Origin: JANRKT01 sp033763355
GTDB taxonomy: Bacteria; Bacteroidota; Bacteroidia; Chitinophagales; Chitinophagaceae
Assembly: GCA_033763355.1 (NCBI GenBank)
Contig: JANRKT010000263.1
Coordinates: forward strand, 1 to 10,624
Direction of reading: 5' to 3'
Length of the DNA stretch: 10,624 nucleotides
A program made the translations under genes and the position numbers. The notes under the pieces were generated by a model, which did no database searches, had not been told where the DNA came from, and saw only the letters and a program-made list of their open reading frames with translations. This document shows positions 1 through 6,396 of this stretch, in pieces (within the stretch, counting starts at the first letter, position 1; each line of letters opens with the position of its first letter).

Positions 1-409
1 AAAAACCATCATCATATCAAGCATACCATCTGCCGGGCAGTTGCCGGGTTATTATAAGTTTGCAGCAGCGTTGAAGCTTTATAAAGTTGTGCCCATCGCG
101 TTAATCAAATCTGCTGTGGTGTTAAAGCGGCTTTTTACAACTGAAAGCAGGGAAGACAAGGAGATTTTGCTGCAAATGACAAAGGACATTGACCCGCATT
201 TTATCCGCTGGGCGCTGGGCGCTATACTTTACTGGAAGAACAATGAAGTTCCCGGAACGGTTTATCATATTCATGGTGAGCATGACAGGTTATTGCCGCT
301 TCGTTACACCAGGCCCTCTTATGTTATACACAAAGCCGGGCACCTGATGGTGGTAAACAAAGCCGGTGAAATCAGCAGGATCATGAAAGAAATTCTATCC
401 TCAAATTAA
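1..409 (+). CDS. alpha/beta hydrolase family protein, C-terminal part (5' end outside the window)
   Basis: The reading frame is open from the left edge (first full codon at base 2) to the TAA at 407-409, giving 135 visible residues. The visible part fits the C-terminal third of an alpha/beta hydrolase. The motif HIHGEHDRLLP carries the usual acid residue of the triad (Asp codon 284-286), and KAGHLMVVNK carries the usual catalytic His (codon 341-343). The segment before them, rich in Leu, Lys and Phe, resembles the helical lid region. The nucleophilic Ser lies upstream of the window, so substrate and exact family cannot be told; an esterase or hydrolase of small molecules is the family expectation. 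A TTG at 41 could be mistaken for a start, but coding-like residues (IIISSIPSAGQ) continue upstream of it. The gene converges with the anti-sigma gene. Confidence 0.75.
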   Translation, partial: KTIIISSIPSAGQLPGYYKFAAALKLYKVVPIALIKSAVVLKRLFTTESREDKEILLQMTKDIDPHFIRWALGAILYWKNNEVPGTVYHIHGEHDRLLPLRYTRPSYVIHKAGHLMVVNKAGEISRIMKEILSSN

Positions 410-440
410 AAAGCCCTTCCCTCAGAAGAGGGAAAGGCTT
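403..440 (-). terminator. rho-independent terminator for the sigma/anti-sigma operon
   Basis: A 13-base stem with one mismatch (411-423 with 428-440) closes a four-base AGAA loop. On the minus strand the stem is followed by a run of five T and more T/A-rich sequence that overlaps the end of the hydrolase gene. On the plus strand no T run follows, so the signal mainly serves the minus-strand operon, 65 bases past its stop codon. It may also trim or protect the hydrolase transcript end. Confidence 0.7.
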
Positions 441-448
441 ATACCGGA

Positions 449-472
449 CTCTATCCGCCGGATGGCGGAGAG
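449..472. repeat. short GC-rich inverted repeat between convergent genes
   Basis: TCCGCC (454-459) pairs with GGCGGA (464-469) across a GGAT loop. CTC/GAG extends the stem beyond a two-base bulge. No T run follows on either strand, so it is not a complete terminator alone. It sits between the anti-sigma stop and the terminator at 403-440 and could be an RNA 3'-end hairpin or a copy of a dispersed intergenic palindrome; a genome-wide count would decide. Confidence 0.45.
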
Positions 473-505
473 CATCTTCTGGTAATTCTGTACTGTCCTT
501 GTATT

Positions 506-1048
506 CTATGCCTGCTTTTCTTTTATGTGTTGTTTGCGTTTTGTCAAATACCTGTCCAGTAAAAACAAACCAATCACTGCGTCAAGCATAAAGAAAATAT
601 TGAGTGTAGTGGAGTTGATGTATTTGCCCCAGTCAAGATTTACCTTACTAAAGTCAACCGGAAGCGAAGAACTTCCCTCTGATGACCAGTTTACCTGTGT
701 GAAAGCATAAATCATAAATGCGCCGAGTATGATAAGGAAAAAACCCGTAATGCCATAAATTATCTTTTTATTGATGTAGCTTCGGGTTGCAGGTGCAATT
801 TTGTACCTGGCGATTTCTTCCATTACATTTTTGGTAAAGCGCATGGATGGCTGCTCGGTTTCTGCAGACTTCAGCATCTGCTGTATATCGAGCAACTCAC
901 GGTATTTTGACTGCCAGTTTTCATCTGTGAGAAGCAATTCCTCCACCAGGTTTTTTTCATTGGCAGGGATATCCCCGTCAATATAATCCCAAAGCCGCTG
1001 CTCCATACCCTCATTGCCTGTATTGGAACTGAAATGATTTGTATCCAT
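506..1048 (-). CDS. anti-sigma factor-like membrane protein (non-zinc type)
   Basis: This 180-residue protein begins 15 bases after the ECF sigma stop codon, so the two are almost certainly one operon. Residues 15-60 (MEQRLWDYIDGDIP and the following acidic helix) resemble the N-terminal sigma-binding domain of Bacteroidota anti-sigma factors. The zinc-finger motif HxxxCxxC is absent; the protein has no cysteine. Two hydrophobic segments at about 95-117 and 147-166 should span the inner membrane, with a 30-residue loop outside and both ends in the cytoplasm. The C-terminal tail is very basic (KRKQHIKEK). The inferred role is to hold the sigma factor at the membrane until an envelope or other signal releases it. 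Function is inferred from position and architecture, not from a strong motif. The ATG at 1048 is chosen; a second Met at residue 15 is a possible later start. Confidence 0.75.
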   Translation of the reverse strand: MDTNHFSSNTGNEGMEQRLWDYIDGDIPANEKNLVEELLLTDENWQSKYRELLDIQQMLKSAETEQPSMRFTKNVMEEIARYKIAPATRSYINKKIIYGITGFFLIILGAFMIYAFTQVNWSSEGSSSLPVDFSKVNLDWGKYINSTTLNIFFMLDAVIGLFLLDRYLTKRKQHIKEKQA

Positions 1049-1063
1049 GGTCTCTGTTTTAGT

Positions 1064-1645
1064 TTAATTAAAATCTCTAACTTCTTCGGCAAAATTCTTT
1101 TCCATTTTATCTTTTAATCTTTGTCTTGCCCGGTGCAGTTTAACTTTTACGGTATTCGGATCTATCCCCATTACCCTTCCGATTTCTTCAAGCGACTGCT
1201 CCGCTTTATAAAACAAGGTAATGATATTGGCATCATCAGGCGATAACATGCTGATCGCTTCGTTCACCATATTTATCCTTGACTTTTGCTCCATCACATT
1301 TGCACTGAATGAAGATTCATGGCTCTCCAACTGCATAAAAGTCCTTTCATCGTCAATCGGACTGGTGGCCAGTTTTTTCTTCCTCAGGTGCGTAATGCTG
1401 GTGTTATATGTTATTGTATAAAGCCATGTGCTGAATTTGGATGAACCCCTGAAATCGGCCAGCGACCGGTATGCTTTCACAAATATATCCTGCGCAACTT
1501 CCTCTGCATCCTCACGGCTTTTGGTAAACCGGAGTGCAAGTGTAAATACATAGTTCTGATAGCGGTCAACAAGCACGGCAAATGCCTGCTGTTCGCCCTT
1601 CAGCACAAGGCTGATGATTTCTGTATCAGAAAGTCCGGTATGCAT
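1064..1645 (-). CDS. RNA polymerase sigma factor, ECF (sigma-70) family
   Basis: The protein is 193 residues, the normal ECF length, with only regions 2 and 4. Region 2 covers about 21-90: the core-binding helix YQNYVFTLALRF, the EDAEEVAQDIFVKAYR segment and the -10 reading FRGSSKFSTWLYTITYNTS. Region 4 covers about 125-182 and has the helix-turn-helix SLEEIGRVMGIDPNTVKVKLHRARQRL for -35 recognition. The ATG at 1645 is chosen over the TTG directly before it (1648), because ATG is the stronger start and the extra codon adds nothing. It is the first gene of a two-gene operon with the anti-sigma-like protein. A TGTAACC-N17-GTC element immediately upstream suggests autoregulation. The exact ECF group and signal cannot be read from the sequence. 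Confidence 0.95.
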   Translation of the reverse strand: MHTGLSDTEIISLVLKGEQQAFAVLVDRYQNYVFTLALRFTKSREDAEEVAQDIFVKAYRSLADFRGSSKFSTWLYTITYNTSITHLRKKKLATSPIDDERTFMQLESHESSFSANVMEQKSRINMVNEAISMLSPDDANIITLFYKAEQSLEEIGRVMGIDPNTVKVKLHRARQRLKDKMEKNFAEEVRDFN

Positions 1646-1658
1646 CAACGGGGTTTAT

Positions 1659-1685
1659 GACTGTGTTTTGGCCCGGCAGGTTACA
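1659..1685 (-). promoter_or_regulatory. putative ECF-type (autoregulated) promoter of the sigma/anti-sigma operon
   Basis: On the minus strand TGTAACCTG (1685 to 1677) is followed, 17 bases after GTAACC, by GTC (1661 to 1659). An AAC-containing -35 and a GTC or CGT -10 about 16-17 bases apart is the general pattern of ECF promoters. The same element with identical spacing lies on the other strand at 1769-1795. Transcription would start about 5-8 bases before the sigma ATG, giving a very short leader, which is a mild point against it. Confidence 0.5.
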
Positions 1686-1753
1686 CCCTGAAGGCAGATT
1701 ATTTAGCATTATAAAGGTATGCACCTGCGGGGCTGTGCCGGGGGAGAAAAAAA

Positions 1754-1761
1754 TATTTTTG
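1754..1761 (+). promoter_or_regulatory. possible housekeeping -7 box (TAnnTTTG) for the DUF6249-like gene
   Basis: TATTTTTG is an exact match to the Bacteroidota -7 consensus, 82 bases before the start codon. No TTG is present at the expected -33 distance. It lies just upstream of the ECF-type element, so the gene may have both a basal and a sigma-dependent promoter. An 8-base match in an A/T-rich tract can occur by chance. Confidence 0.3.
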
Positions 1762-1768
1762 ACCGGGC

Positions 1769-1795
1769 TGTAACCTGTTTTCACCGGCGGTAGTC
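1769..1795 (+). promoter_or_regulatory. putative ECF-type promoter of the DUF6249-like gene
   Basis: TGTAACCTG (1769-1777) is followed by GTC (1793-1795), with 17 bases between GTAACC and GTC. This is the same nine-mer and the same spacing as the inverted element before the sigma gene. A start near 1802 would leave a leader of about 40 bases before the ATG at 1843. The pairing suggests that the sigma factor drives both its own operon and the divergent membrane protein. Confidence 0.55.
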
Positions 1796-1842
1796 GTAGT
1801 TGTTGTCAGTAACATTTAAAAACTCATTTAAAAATTGATATT

Positions 1843-2193
1843 ATGCACGGAGCAGAAGTTTTAATTCCCATTTTAGTTCCCCTCGGCGGATGCGCCATGA
1901 TTTTTGGCATTGTTTATATGAAGAGCCGTGAAAACCTGGCAATGATTGAAAAAGGGATGAACCCCAAAGAATATGCAAACCGCCCCGCCCCATACCGGAA
2001 CCTTAAAAACGGTTTATTGTTGCTGGGCGCCGGTATTGGCCTGATGCTGGCCTATTTTATAACCCAATATGTTTTGCATGATGATGAAAACCCCGCACTT
2101 TGGTTTGCTATGATTGGCATAGGTGGTGGCCTGGGGCTGATAGCATCTTACCGGATAGAGAAGAAGGAGTTATTGGATAAAGGGCAATCATAA
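1843..2193 (+). CDS. DUF6249-like small inner-membrane protein
   Basis: The protein is 116 residues with three predicted membrane helices at about 7-26, 55-77 and 85-103. The cytoplasmic or external loop between the first two carries ENLAMIEKGMNPKEY. A phrase of this kind (MIEKGMNP) is typical of DUF6249 proteins, which in Bacteroidota are often found near ECF sigma factors. The two later helices are glycine-rich (LGAGIGLML, IGIGGGLGLI), suggesting close helix packing. No catalytic motif is visible and the molecular function is unknown. It is transcribed away from the sigma/anti-sigma operon and shares its promoter-like element, so it is probably a target of that sigma factor. A membrane sensor or stress role is only an inference from context. 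It converges with the S41 peptidase. Confidence 0.8.
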   Translation: MHGAEVLIPILVPLGGCAMIFGIVYMKSRENLAMIEKGMNPKEYANRPAPYRNLKNGLLLLGAGIGLMLAYFITQYVLHDDENPALWFAMIGIGGGLGLIASYRIEKKELLDKGQS

Positions 2194-2218
2194 CCCATCA
2201 TAAATACCTTTTAATTTC

Positions 2219-2246
2219 AGCATTACTTTCTTAGCAGAGTAATGCT
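2219..2246. terminator. shared hairpin between convergent genes, probable bidirectional terminator
   Basis: AGCATTACT (2219-2227) pairs perfectly with AGTAATGCT (2238-2246) around a 10-base loop. T-rich sequence follows on the plus strand (TTGTTATTT), and on the minus strand the stem is followed by GAAATTAAAAGG, which is less T-rich. It lies 25 bases after the DUF6249-like stop and 3 bases after the S41 peptidase stop, so it is best placed to end both transcripts, more convincingly in the plus direction. Confidence 0.6.
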
Positions 2247-2249
2247 TTG

Positions 2250-3845
2250 TTATTTCCTGATTTCTTCCAGCGCTTTTTTAACCACCAGGTCATCCGTATT
2301 GGCAGTTTCATAAAACCCTTCGTTGCGCCACATTTGCCGTGCCAGTAAATTTTTCAGCCTTTTTTGCAACAGTATTTTATCCCTTTCTTTAATGCCCTGC
2401 AGCGGCACACTGTCTTTTGCTGCAAACTGTATTAATTCTGCAATGAGCTTATCATCGGCAGTAAACCTTTTACTGAAGTCTGCCGGGGTTTTAAACTGAC
2501 TGAAAAAACTCAGGTTGGCCACATAATAGCGGTAAACAAAATTATTCATGGTATTGCGCCGGTACAATTGGGTTACGGACGTATCAAGTGCAAAAGAAGT
2601 ATCAATGGCTACAAAAATATCCGGCGTTATTCCCCCTCCGCCGTAAACCGGTTTGCCGTTTTTGGTAACATAAACTTTACCATTTACACTTTTATTGGAG
2701 TCGGCATTCAGCAGACCGCCATGATGATAGCGGTTTAATATTTCCTCATTGTATTCATCCACACCTTTGTCGTACGGTTTCTGTATGCTTCTTCCCAGCG
2801 GGGTGTAATATCTTGCGGTTGTTAAACGCAGAGCAGAGCCATCGCTTAAATTGTATTGTTCCTGTACAAGGCCTTTGCCAAAACTCCGCCTGCCTATTAT
2901 GGTTGCCCGGTCATAATCCTGTAATGCACCCGCCAATACCTCACTGGCAGAAGCAGAGCCTTCATCTAACAGCAATACCAGTTTGCCTTTTTCAAATAAA
3001 CCTTTTCTCCTGCAGCGGTATTCTTTACGTGGGCTGTGTACGCCCTCAGTATAAACAACCATTGTATCGCCACCCAAAAATTCATCGGCAATCTGCACCG
3101 CTTCATCAAGTATGCCGCCGCCGTTATCACGCAGGTCAAGTATCAGCTTCTGCATACCCTCTTTCTGCAGTTTCTCCAGTGCCTGCATAAATTCTTCATA
3201 GGTGGTTTCAGAAAATTTATTAAGCCTGATATACCCTGTGGCAGGTTCAATAATATAACCCGCATCCAAAGCATAAAGTGGTATAAAACCCCTTGTAATG
3301 CTGTATTGTTTTTGTTCAGCCCCCCTTAATGCGTTAACGGTTACTTTTGTTCCGCCAGGGCCACGTAATAACCTGCGTATCCTTTCAGAGCTCATGTTAA
3401 CCCCGGCAACAATGCTGTCCCCCACTTTAATAAAGCGGTCGCCAACTTTCACACCTGCTTTATCGCTTGGGCCGTCTTTTAATACATTCAGTACATGAAC
3501 AGTGTCATTAAAAATATTAAACTCCACCCCAATGCCTTCAAACCTGCCGGCAAGGTCTTCATTTACATCCTGCAACTGGCGTGCTGGTATAAAAACAGAA
3601 TGGGGGTCTAACCGGCTTAGTATTTCTTCAATGGCTTCATCACCCAATGAATCCAGGCTCACTGCATCCACATAGCGGTTACGCACCAGTTGCATCACTT
3701 CTTCCAGCGGGCTGCTTTTGGCAATCCGGAAAATCCCCCTTCCGGAGGGCATGTTATCCCTTAACCTGTACCCGAAAAACATTCCAATGATCATAGCAAC
3801 GGAAAACAGCAAGGGTACCCACACCTGTAATTTTTTATTACTCAT
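2250..3845 (-). CDS. S41 family C-terminal processing peptidase with PDZ domain
   Basis: The protein is 531 residues and follows the CtpA/Prc plan. An N-terminal membrane anchor or uncleaved signal (about 8-27) places the rest in the periplasm. A helical region with SRLDPHSVFIP comes next, then a PDZ domain at about 100-175 (FEGIGVEF to VNALRG) that binds substrate C termini. The S41 protease domain covers about 190-415. The catalytic pair is Ser299 in EGSASASEVLAGALQDY and Lys324 in SFGKGLVQ, 25 residues apart as in E. coli Prc, with Gln328 also kept. LILDLRDNGGG is the family's core strand motif. A further 115 or so residues after GITPDIFVAID form a charged C-terminal extension common in Bacteroidota members. 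The likely job is cleavage of C-terminal tails of envelope proteins. It is transcribed alone, divergent from the amino sugar kinase. Start ATG at 3845. Confidence 0.95.
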   Translation of the reverse strand: MSNKKLQVWVPLLFSVAMIIGMFFGYRLRDNMPSGRGIFRIAKSSPLEEVMQLVRNRYVDAVSLDSLGDEAIEEILSRLDPHSVFIPARQLQDVNEDLAGRFEGIGVEFNIFNDTVHVLNVLKDGPSDKAGVKVGDRFIKVGDSIVAGVNMSSERIRRLLRGPGGTKVTVNALRGAEQKQYSITRGFIPLYALDAGYIIEPATGYIRLNKFSETTYEEFMQALEKLQKEGMQKLILDLRDNGGGILDEAVQIADEFLGGDTMVVYTEGVHSPRKEYRCRRKGLFEKGKLVLLLDEGSASASEVLAGALQDYDRATIIGRRSFGKGLVQEQYNLSDGSALRLTTARYYTPLGRSIQKPYDKGVDEYNEEILNRYHHGGLLNADSNKSVNGKVYVTKNGKPVYGGGGITPDIFVAIDTSFALDTSVTQLYRRNTMNNFVYRYYVANLSFFSQFKTPADFSKRFTADDKLIAELIQFAAKDSVPLQGIKERDKILLQKRLKNLLARQMWRNEGFYETANTDDLVVKKALEEIRK

Positions 3846-3865
3846 TCTTAGGTTTCTTTGTATCT

Positions 3866-3873
3866 TATATTTG
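3866..3873 (+). promoter_or_regulatory. probable -7 promoter box for the kinase-murQ operon
   Basis: TATATTTG matches the Bacteroidota -7 consensus TAnnTTTG exactly and lies 34 bases before the kinase ATG, in the 62-base gap shared with the divergent S41 gene. No TTG is present at the usual -33 distance; the TTTG at 3857-3860 is much too close. Transcription would start near 3880. Confidence 0.5.
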
Positions 3874-3907
3874 AAACACGAATTTCAATAAATAAGTTGA
3901 ATATTTT

Positions 3908-4750
3908 ATGGCATCTGTAAAATTGATTGCTGACAGCGGTGCAACCAAAGCAGAGTGGTGCTGGATGAAAGGCAATAAGAAGGAAACAGTTTTTACCCAG
4001 GGCATCAGCCCTTATTTTCTTTCAACAGACCAGATCAGGCAATTGCTGGTTACAGAACTGAAGCCCTCCCTGCGAAAAGATAAAATTGATGAGGTGTACT
4101 ATTACGGCACGGGCTGCAAAAACCCTGTGAATGTTAAAAGTGTAAGTGCAGCAATTGAGGCTGTTTTTCCCGGTGCAAAAGTGGAAGTAACACATGACCT
4201 GATGGGGGCGGCACGTGCCCTTTGCGGCCATGAAAAAGGCGTAGCCTGCATCCTCGGTACCGGCTCTAACTCATGTTATTTTAATGGCAAAAAAATTATA
4301 AAAAACAGCCCCGGCCTTGGCTATGTGCTGGGTGATGAAGGCAGCGGCGCTTACCTGGGTAAAAAAGTTGTACAGTATTTTTTATACAATACTTTTGATG
4401 AAGACCTTCGGGCAAGGTTTGATGCAAAATATGTAACAAAAGCCCCGGAAATACTGGACAATGTTTATAAAAAACCTTTGGCCAACCGCTACCTTGCCTC
4501 CTTCGCATTGTTTCTTGCAGAAAACCGCGGGCATTACATGGTTGAAAATATTTTAGAGGATGGCCTGAATGATTTTTTCTTTAATCATATTTGCAAATAC
4601 AGGGAAAGCTGGACGTTGCCCGTTCATTTTACGGGGGGCGTTGCATATGGCTTCAGCGATGTGCTGAAAGAACTGTGCAGGAATTATGAATTAACCCTTG
4701 GAAAAGTTTTAAAAAACCCGATGGAAGGATTAACCGAATACCACCGCTAA
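3908..4750 (+). CDS. BadF/BadG-type amino sugar kinase, likely MurNAc and/or GlcNAc kinase
   Basis: This 280-residue protein has the ASKHA (actin-like ATPase) fold signatures of the N-acetylglucosamine kinase/BadF family. These are the phosphate-1 loop DSGATKAEW (9-17), THDLMGAARA with the probable catalytic Asp97, the phosphate-2 loop LGTGSNS (116-122), GYVLGDEGSGAYLG (138-151) and the adenosine-site motif FTGGVAYGF (241-249). It is cytoplasmic and would use ATP to phosphorylate the 6-hydroxyl of an amino sugar. The next gene, 49 bases on, is murQ, whose substrate is MurNAc-6-phosphate. Kinases of this family (MurK of Clostridium and of Tannerella forsythia) phosphorylate MurNAc, so that is the most likely substrate here. 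GlcNAc or glucosamine is the alternative, and sequence alone does not settle it. All key motifs are intact and the length is normal for the family. Confidence 0.88.
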   Translation: MASVKLIADSGATKAEWCWMKGNKKETVFTQGISPYFLSTDQIRQLLVTELKPSLRKDKIDEVYYYGTGCKNPVNVKSVSAAIEAVFPGAKVEVTHDLMGAARALCGHEKGVACILGTGSNSCYFNGKKIIKNSPGLGYVLGDEGSGAYLGKKVVQYFLYNTFDEDLRARFDAKYVTKAPEILDNVYKKPLANRYLASFALFLAENRGHYMVENILEDGLNDFFFNHICKYRESWTLPVHFTGGVAYGFSDVLKELCRNYELTLGKVLKNPMEGLTEYHR

Positions 4751-4799
4751 CTGCACCGGCAATCAATTTACAACCGCACACAGAAACAATTGACGCAAC

Positions 4800-5615
4800 A
4801 TGGCAGACTTTATTAAAGTAACAGAACAACAATCAAGCTACAGGCACCTTGAAAAGATGACCATTCATGAAATCCTGGTAAACATCAATACAGAAGATAA
4901 ACAAGTTCCGCCGGCAGTGGAAAAGGCCATTCCGCAGATTGAAAAACTGGTTAACGTAATTGTAGATAACATGCTGGCAGGCGGGAGGCTTTTTTACATT
5001 GGTGCAGGAACAAGCGGCAGGCTGGGAGTGGTTGATGCAAGTGAGTGCCCGCCCACTTACGGCGTGCCCCATGGTTTGGTAATTGGTATTATTGCAGGCG
5101 GTGATTATGCCATGTTTAAAGCTGTTGAATTTGCAGAAGACAGCAAACAAGCGGGCTGGGAAGATCTGGAAAAATATTCGGTAACCAGCAAAGATGTGGT
5201 GGTGGGTATTGCTGCAAGCGGAACAACACCCTATGTTATAGGTGCGCTGGAAGAATGCAGGAAAAGAGGTATTGCAACAGGGTCCATATCCTGCAATCCC
5301 GGTTCACCGGTTTCGCAAGCAGCAGATTTTCCAATTGAAGTGGTTGTAGGGCCCGAGTTTGTTACCGGCAGCACACGTATGAAAAGCGGAACGGCGCAAA
5401 AACTGGTGCTCAACATGATTTCCACAAGTGTAATGATTCAACTGGGCCGCGTAGAAGACAATAAGATGGTGAATATGCAATTGAGTAACGAAAAACTGAT
5501 TGACCGTGGTGTAAAAATGGTAATGGAGAGATTAAAGCTTACAAATTATGATCAGGCCAAAACAATGTTGTTAAAATACGGAAGCGTTAAAAAAGCCGCA
5601 GAAGCGGGTGCATGA
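4800..5615 (+). CDS. murQ: N-acetylmuramic acid 6-phosphate etherase MurQ
   Basis: MurQ cleaves the lactyl ether of MurNAc-6-phosphate, giving GlcNAc-6-phosphate and D-lactate, a step of peptidoglycan recycling in the cytoplasm. The protein is 271 residues, somewhat shorter than the about 300 of the E. coli enzyme. It is a single SIS-domain protein (about 50-215) with the phosphosugar loop YIGAGTSGRLGVVDASECPP. Glu82 in that motif and Glu113 in VEFAEDS correspond to the two acid residues implicated in E. coli MurQ (Glu83 and Glu114). AASGTTPYV and GSTRMKSGTAQKLVLNM are further family signatures. The C-terminal helical part (LIDRGVKMVMERL to KKAAEAG) is present but ends soon after. It is probably co-transcribed with the upstream kinase. 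The ATG at 4800 gives the expected N terminus with no strong ribosome-binding sequence. Confidence 0.97.
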   Translation: MADFIKVTEQQSSYRHLEKMTIHEILVNINTEDKQVPPAVEKAIPQIEKLVNVIVDNMLAGGRLFYIGAGTSGRLGVVDASECPPTYGVPHGLVIGIIAGGDYAMFKAVEFAEDSKQAGWEDLEKYSVTSKDVVVGIAASGTTPYVIGALEECRKRGIATGSISCNPGSPVSQAADFPIEVVVGPEFVTGSTRMKSGTAQKLVLNMISTSVMIQLGRVEDNKMVNMQLSNEKLIDRGVKMVMERLKLTNYDQAKTMLLKYGSVKKAAEAGA

Positions 5616-5639
5616 TTTTATCTTCTTTGCACATAATAC

Positions 5640-5647
5640 TAACTTTG
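5640..5647 (+). promoter_or_regulatory. possible -7 promoter box for the acidic hypothetical gene
   Basis: TAACTTTG is an exact TAnnTTTG match, 25 bases after the murQ stop and 85 bases before the next start codon. No TTG sits at the expected -33 distance; the TTTG at 5626-5629 is only 10 bases away. If used, it would put the hairpin at 5657-5688 into the 5' leader. Confidence 0.4.
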
Positions 5648-5656
5648 CTGTAATAA

Positions 5657-5688
5657 AGCAGCATGTCTCGGTAACCCGCTGCTGTTTT
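5657..5688 (+). terminator. weak hairpin after murQ, candidate terminator or leader structure
   Basis: AGCAGC (5657-5662) pairs with GCTGCT (5678-5683) over a 15-base loop and is followed by GTTTTAC. The stem is only six base pairs and the T run four, so termination would be inefficient. It may instead be a leader hairpin if the box at 5640-5647 is a promoter. Confidence 0.35.
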
Positions 5689-5731
5689 ACTGACCCCAAC
5701 CAAAAATAACTGAACAATACAGTGATAATGC

Positions 5732-6298
5732 ATGCATGACATTGAACCATATTATAACTGGAGGCATCTTTATATAGCGGAGGACGATGAGCGTTCCCCC
5801 TTTTACGGCAGGGAGCACAGTGAATTTGAGTTTTCCCAGACGGTGTATAATTATTTCATCCATCCGCAATGGGATGAATTTGGTTCCCGTACGCTTTATA
5901 TGAAGGTTTTGTTTGTTGATTACAACCTCGGCTTTTGCATTATTGAACTGATAGGGGAGTGGAATGATGCTATTGAAAACGACATCATGACCCTGAAACG
6001 GGAAGTGGTGGACCCCATGATTGCCGAAGGCATTACCAAATACATACTCATTGCCGAAAATGTACTCAACTTCCACAGCAGCGATGCCTGTTATTACGAA
6101 GAATGGTATGAAGATGTGAACGAAGATGGCGGGTGGATCGTTTTACTTGATATGCCTGAACAATCACAATACGACCTTAGAAAAACACATATTACAAATT
6201 ATCTTGAACTGCTGGAATGCGAAGGCTGGCGTACCTCCCAGCCACAGCACCTGTTTGCCGCGGTTGACAATAAAATGATGCGGAGGTTAAACAGTTGA
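5732..6298 (+). CDS. conserved-looking acidic protein of unknown function
   Basis: I do not recognise this 188-residue protein. It is strongly acidic, with about 35 Asp/Glu against about 14 Lys/Arg, and rich in Tyr and Trp, including the patches YYNWRHLYIAEDDE, CYYEEWYEDVNEDGGW and LECEGWRTSQ. It has no signal peptide and no membrane helix, so it should be cytoplasmic. The alternation of hydrophobic strands (LYMKVLFVDYNLGFCIIELIG, KYILIAENVL, GGWIVLLDM) with helices suggests a compact alpha/beta fold. No nucleotide-binding or metal motif is clear. An in-frame stop directly upstream (5726-5728) makes the ATG at 5732 the first possible start. It sits alone between murQ and the sdh operon, with a possible promoter of its own, so context gives no clear job. 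Confidence 0.8.
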   Translation: MHDIEPYYNWRHLYIAEDDERSPFYGREHSEFEFSQTVYNYFIHPQWDEFGSRTLYMKVLFVDYNLGFCIIELIGEWNDAIENDIMTLKREVVDPMIAEGITKYILIAENVLNFHSSDACYYEEWYEDVNEDGGWIVLLDMPEQSQYDLRKTHITNYLELLECEGWRTSQPQHLFAAVDNKMMRRLNS

Positions 6299-6396
6299 AA
6301 CTTTTCTTCAGCTCCTGTGTATTATTAATAAAAAGGGATTGGCTCCTTCAAGAATACTGGCAAAAGAAAAAAACTTTTTTTTGAACCCTGCTGGTT

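Noticed and set aside
41..43. TTG at 41 as the true start of the first gene
   Set aside because: The frame is open to the window edge with family-like sequence before it, and a hydrolase of only 122 residues would lack its nucleophile.
1646..1648. TTG one codon before the sigma-factor ATG as the start
   Set aside because: ATG at 1645 is directly adjacent and stronger; the additional residue has no support.
2813..3498. Several plus-strand open frames inside the S41 peptidase gene
   Set aside because: They overlap an intact, well-supported minus-strand gene and their products show no domain or sensible start context.
5671..5697. Another GTAACC, as a third ECF-type promoter
   Set aside because: No GTC lies 17 bases downstream; CCC is found there instead.
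6380..6383. TTTG as the -33 box of the sdh promoter
   Set aside because: It is 13 bases from the -7 box, shorter than the usual 17-23, and lies in a plain T run.
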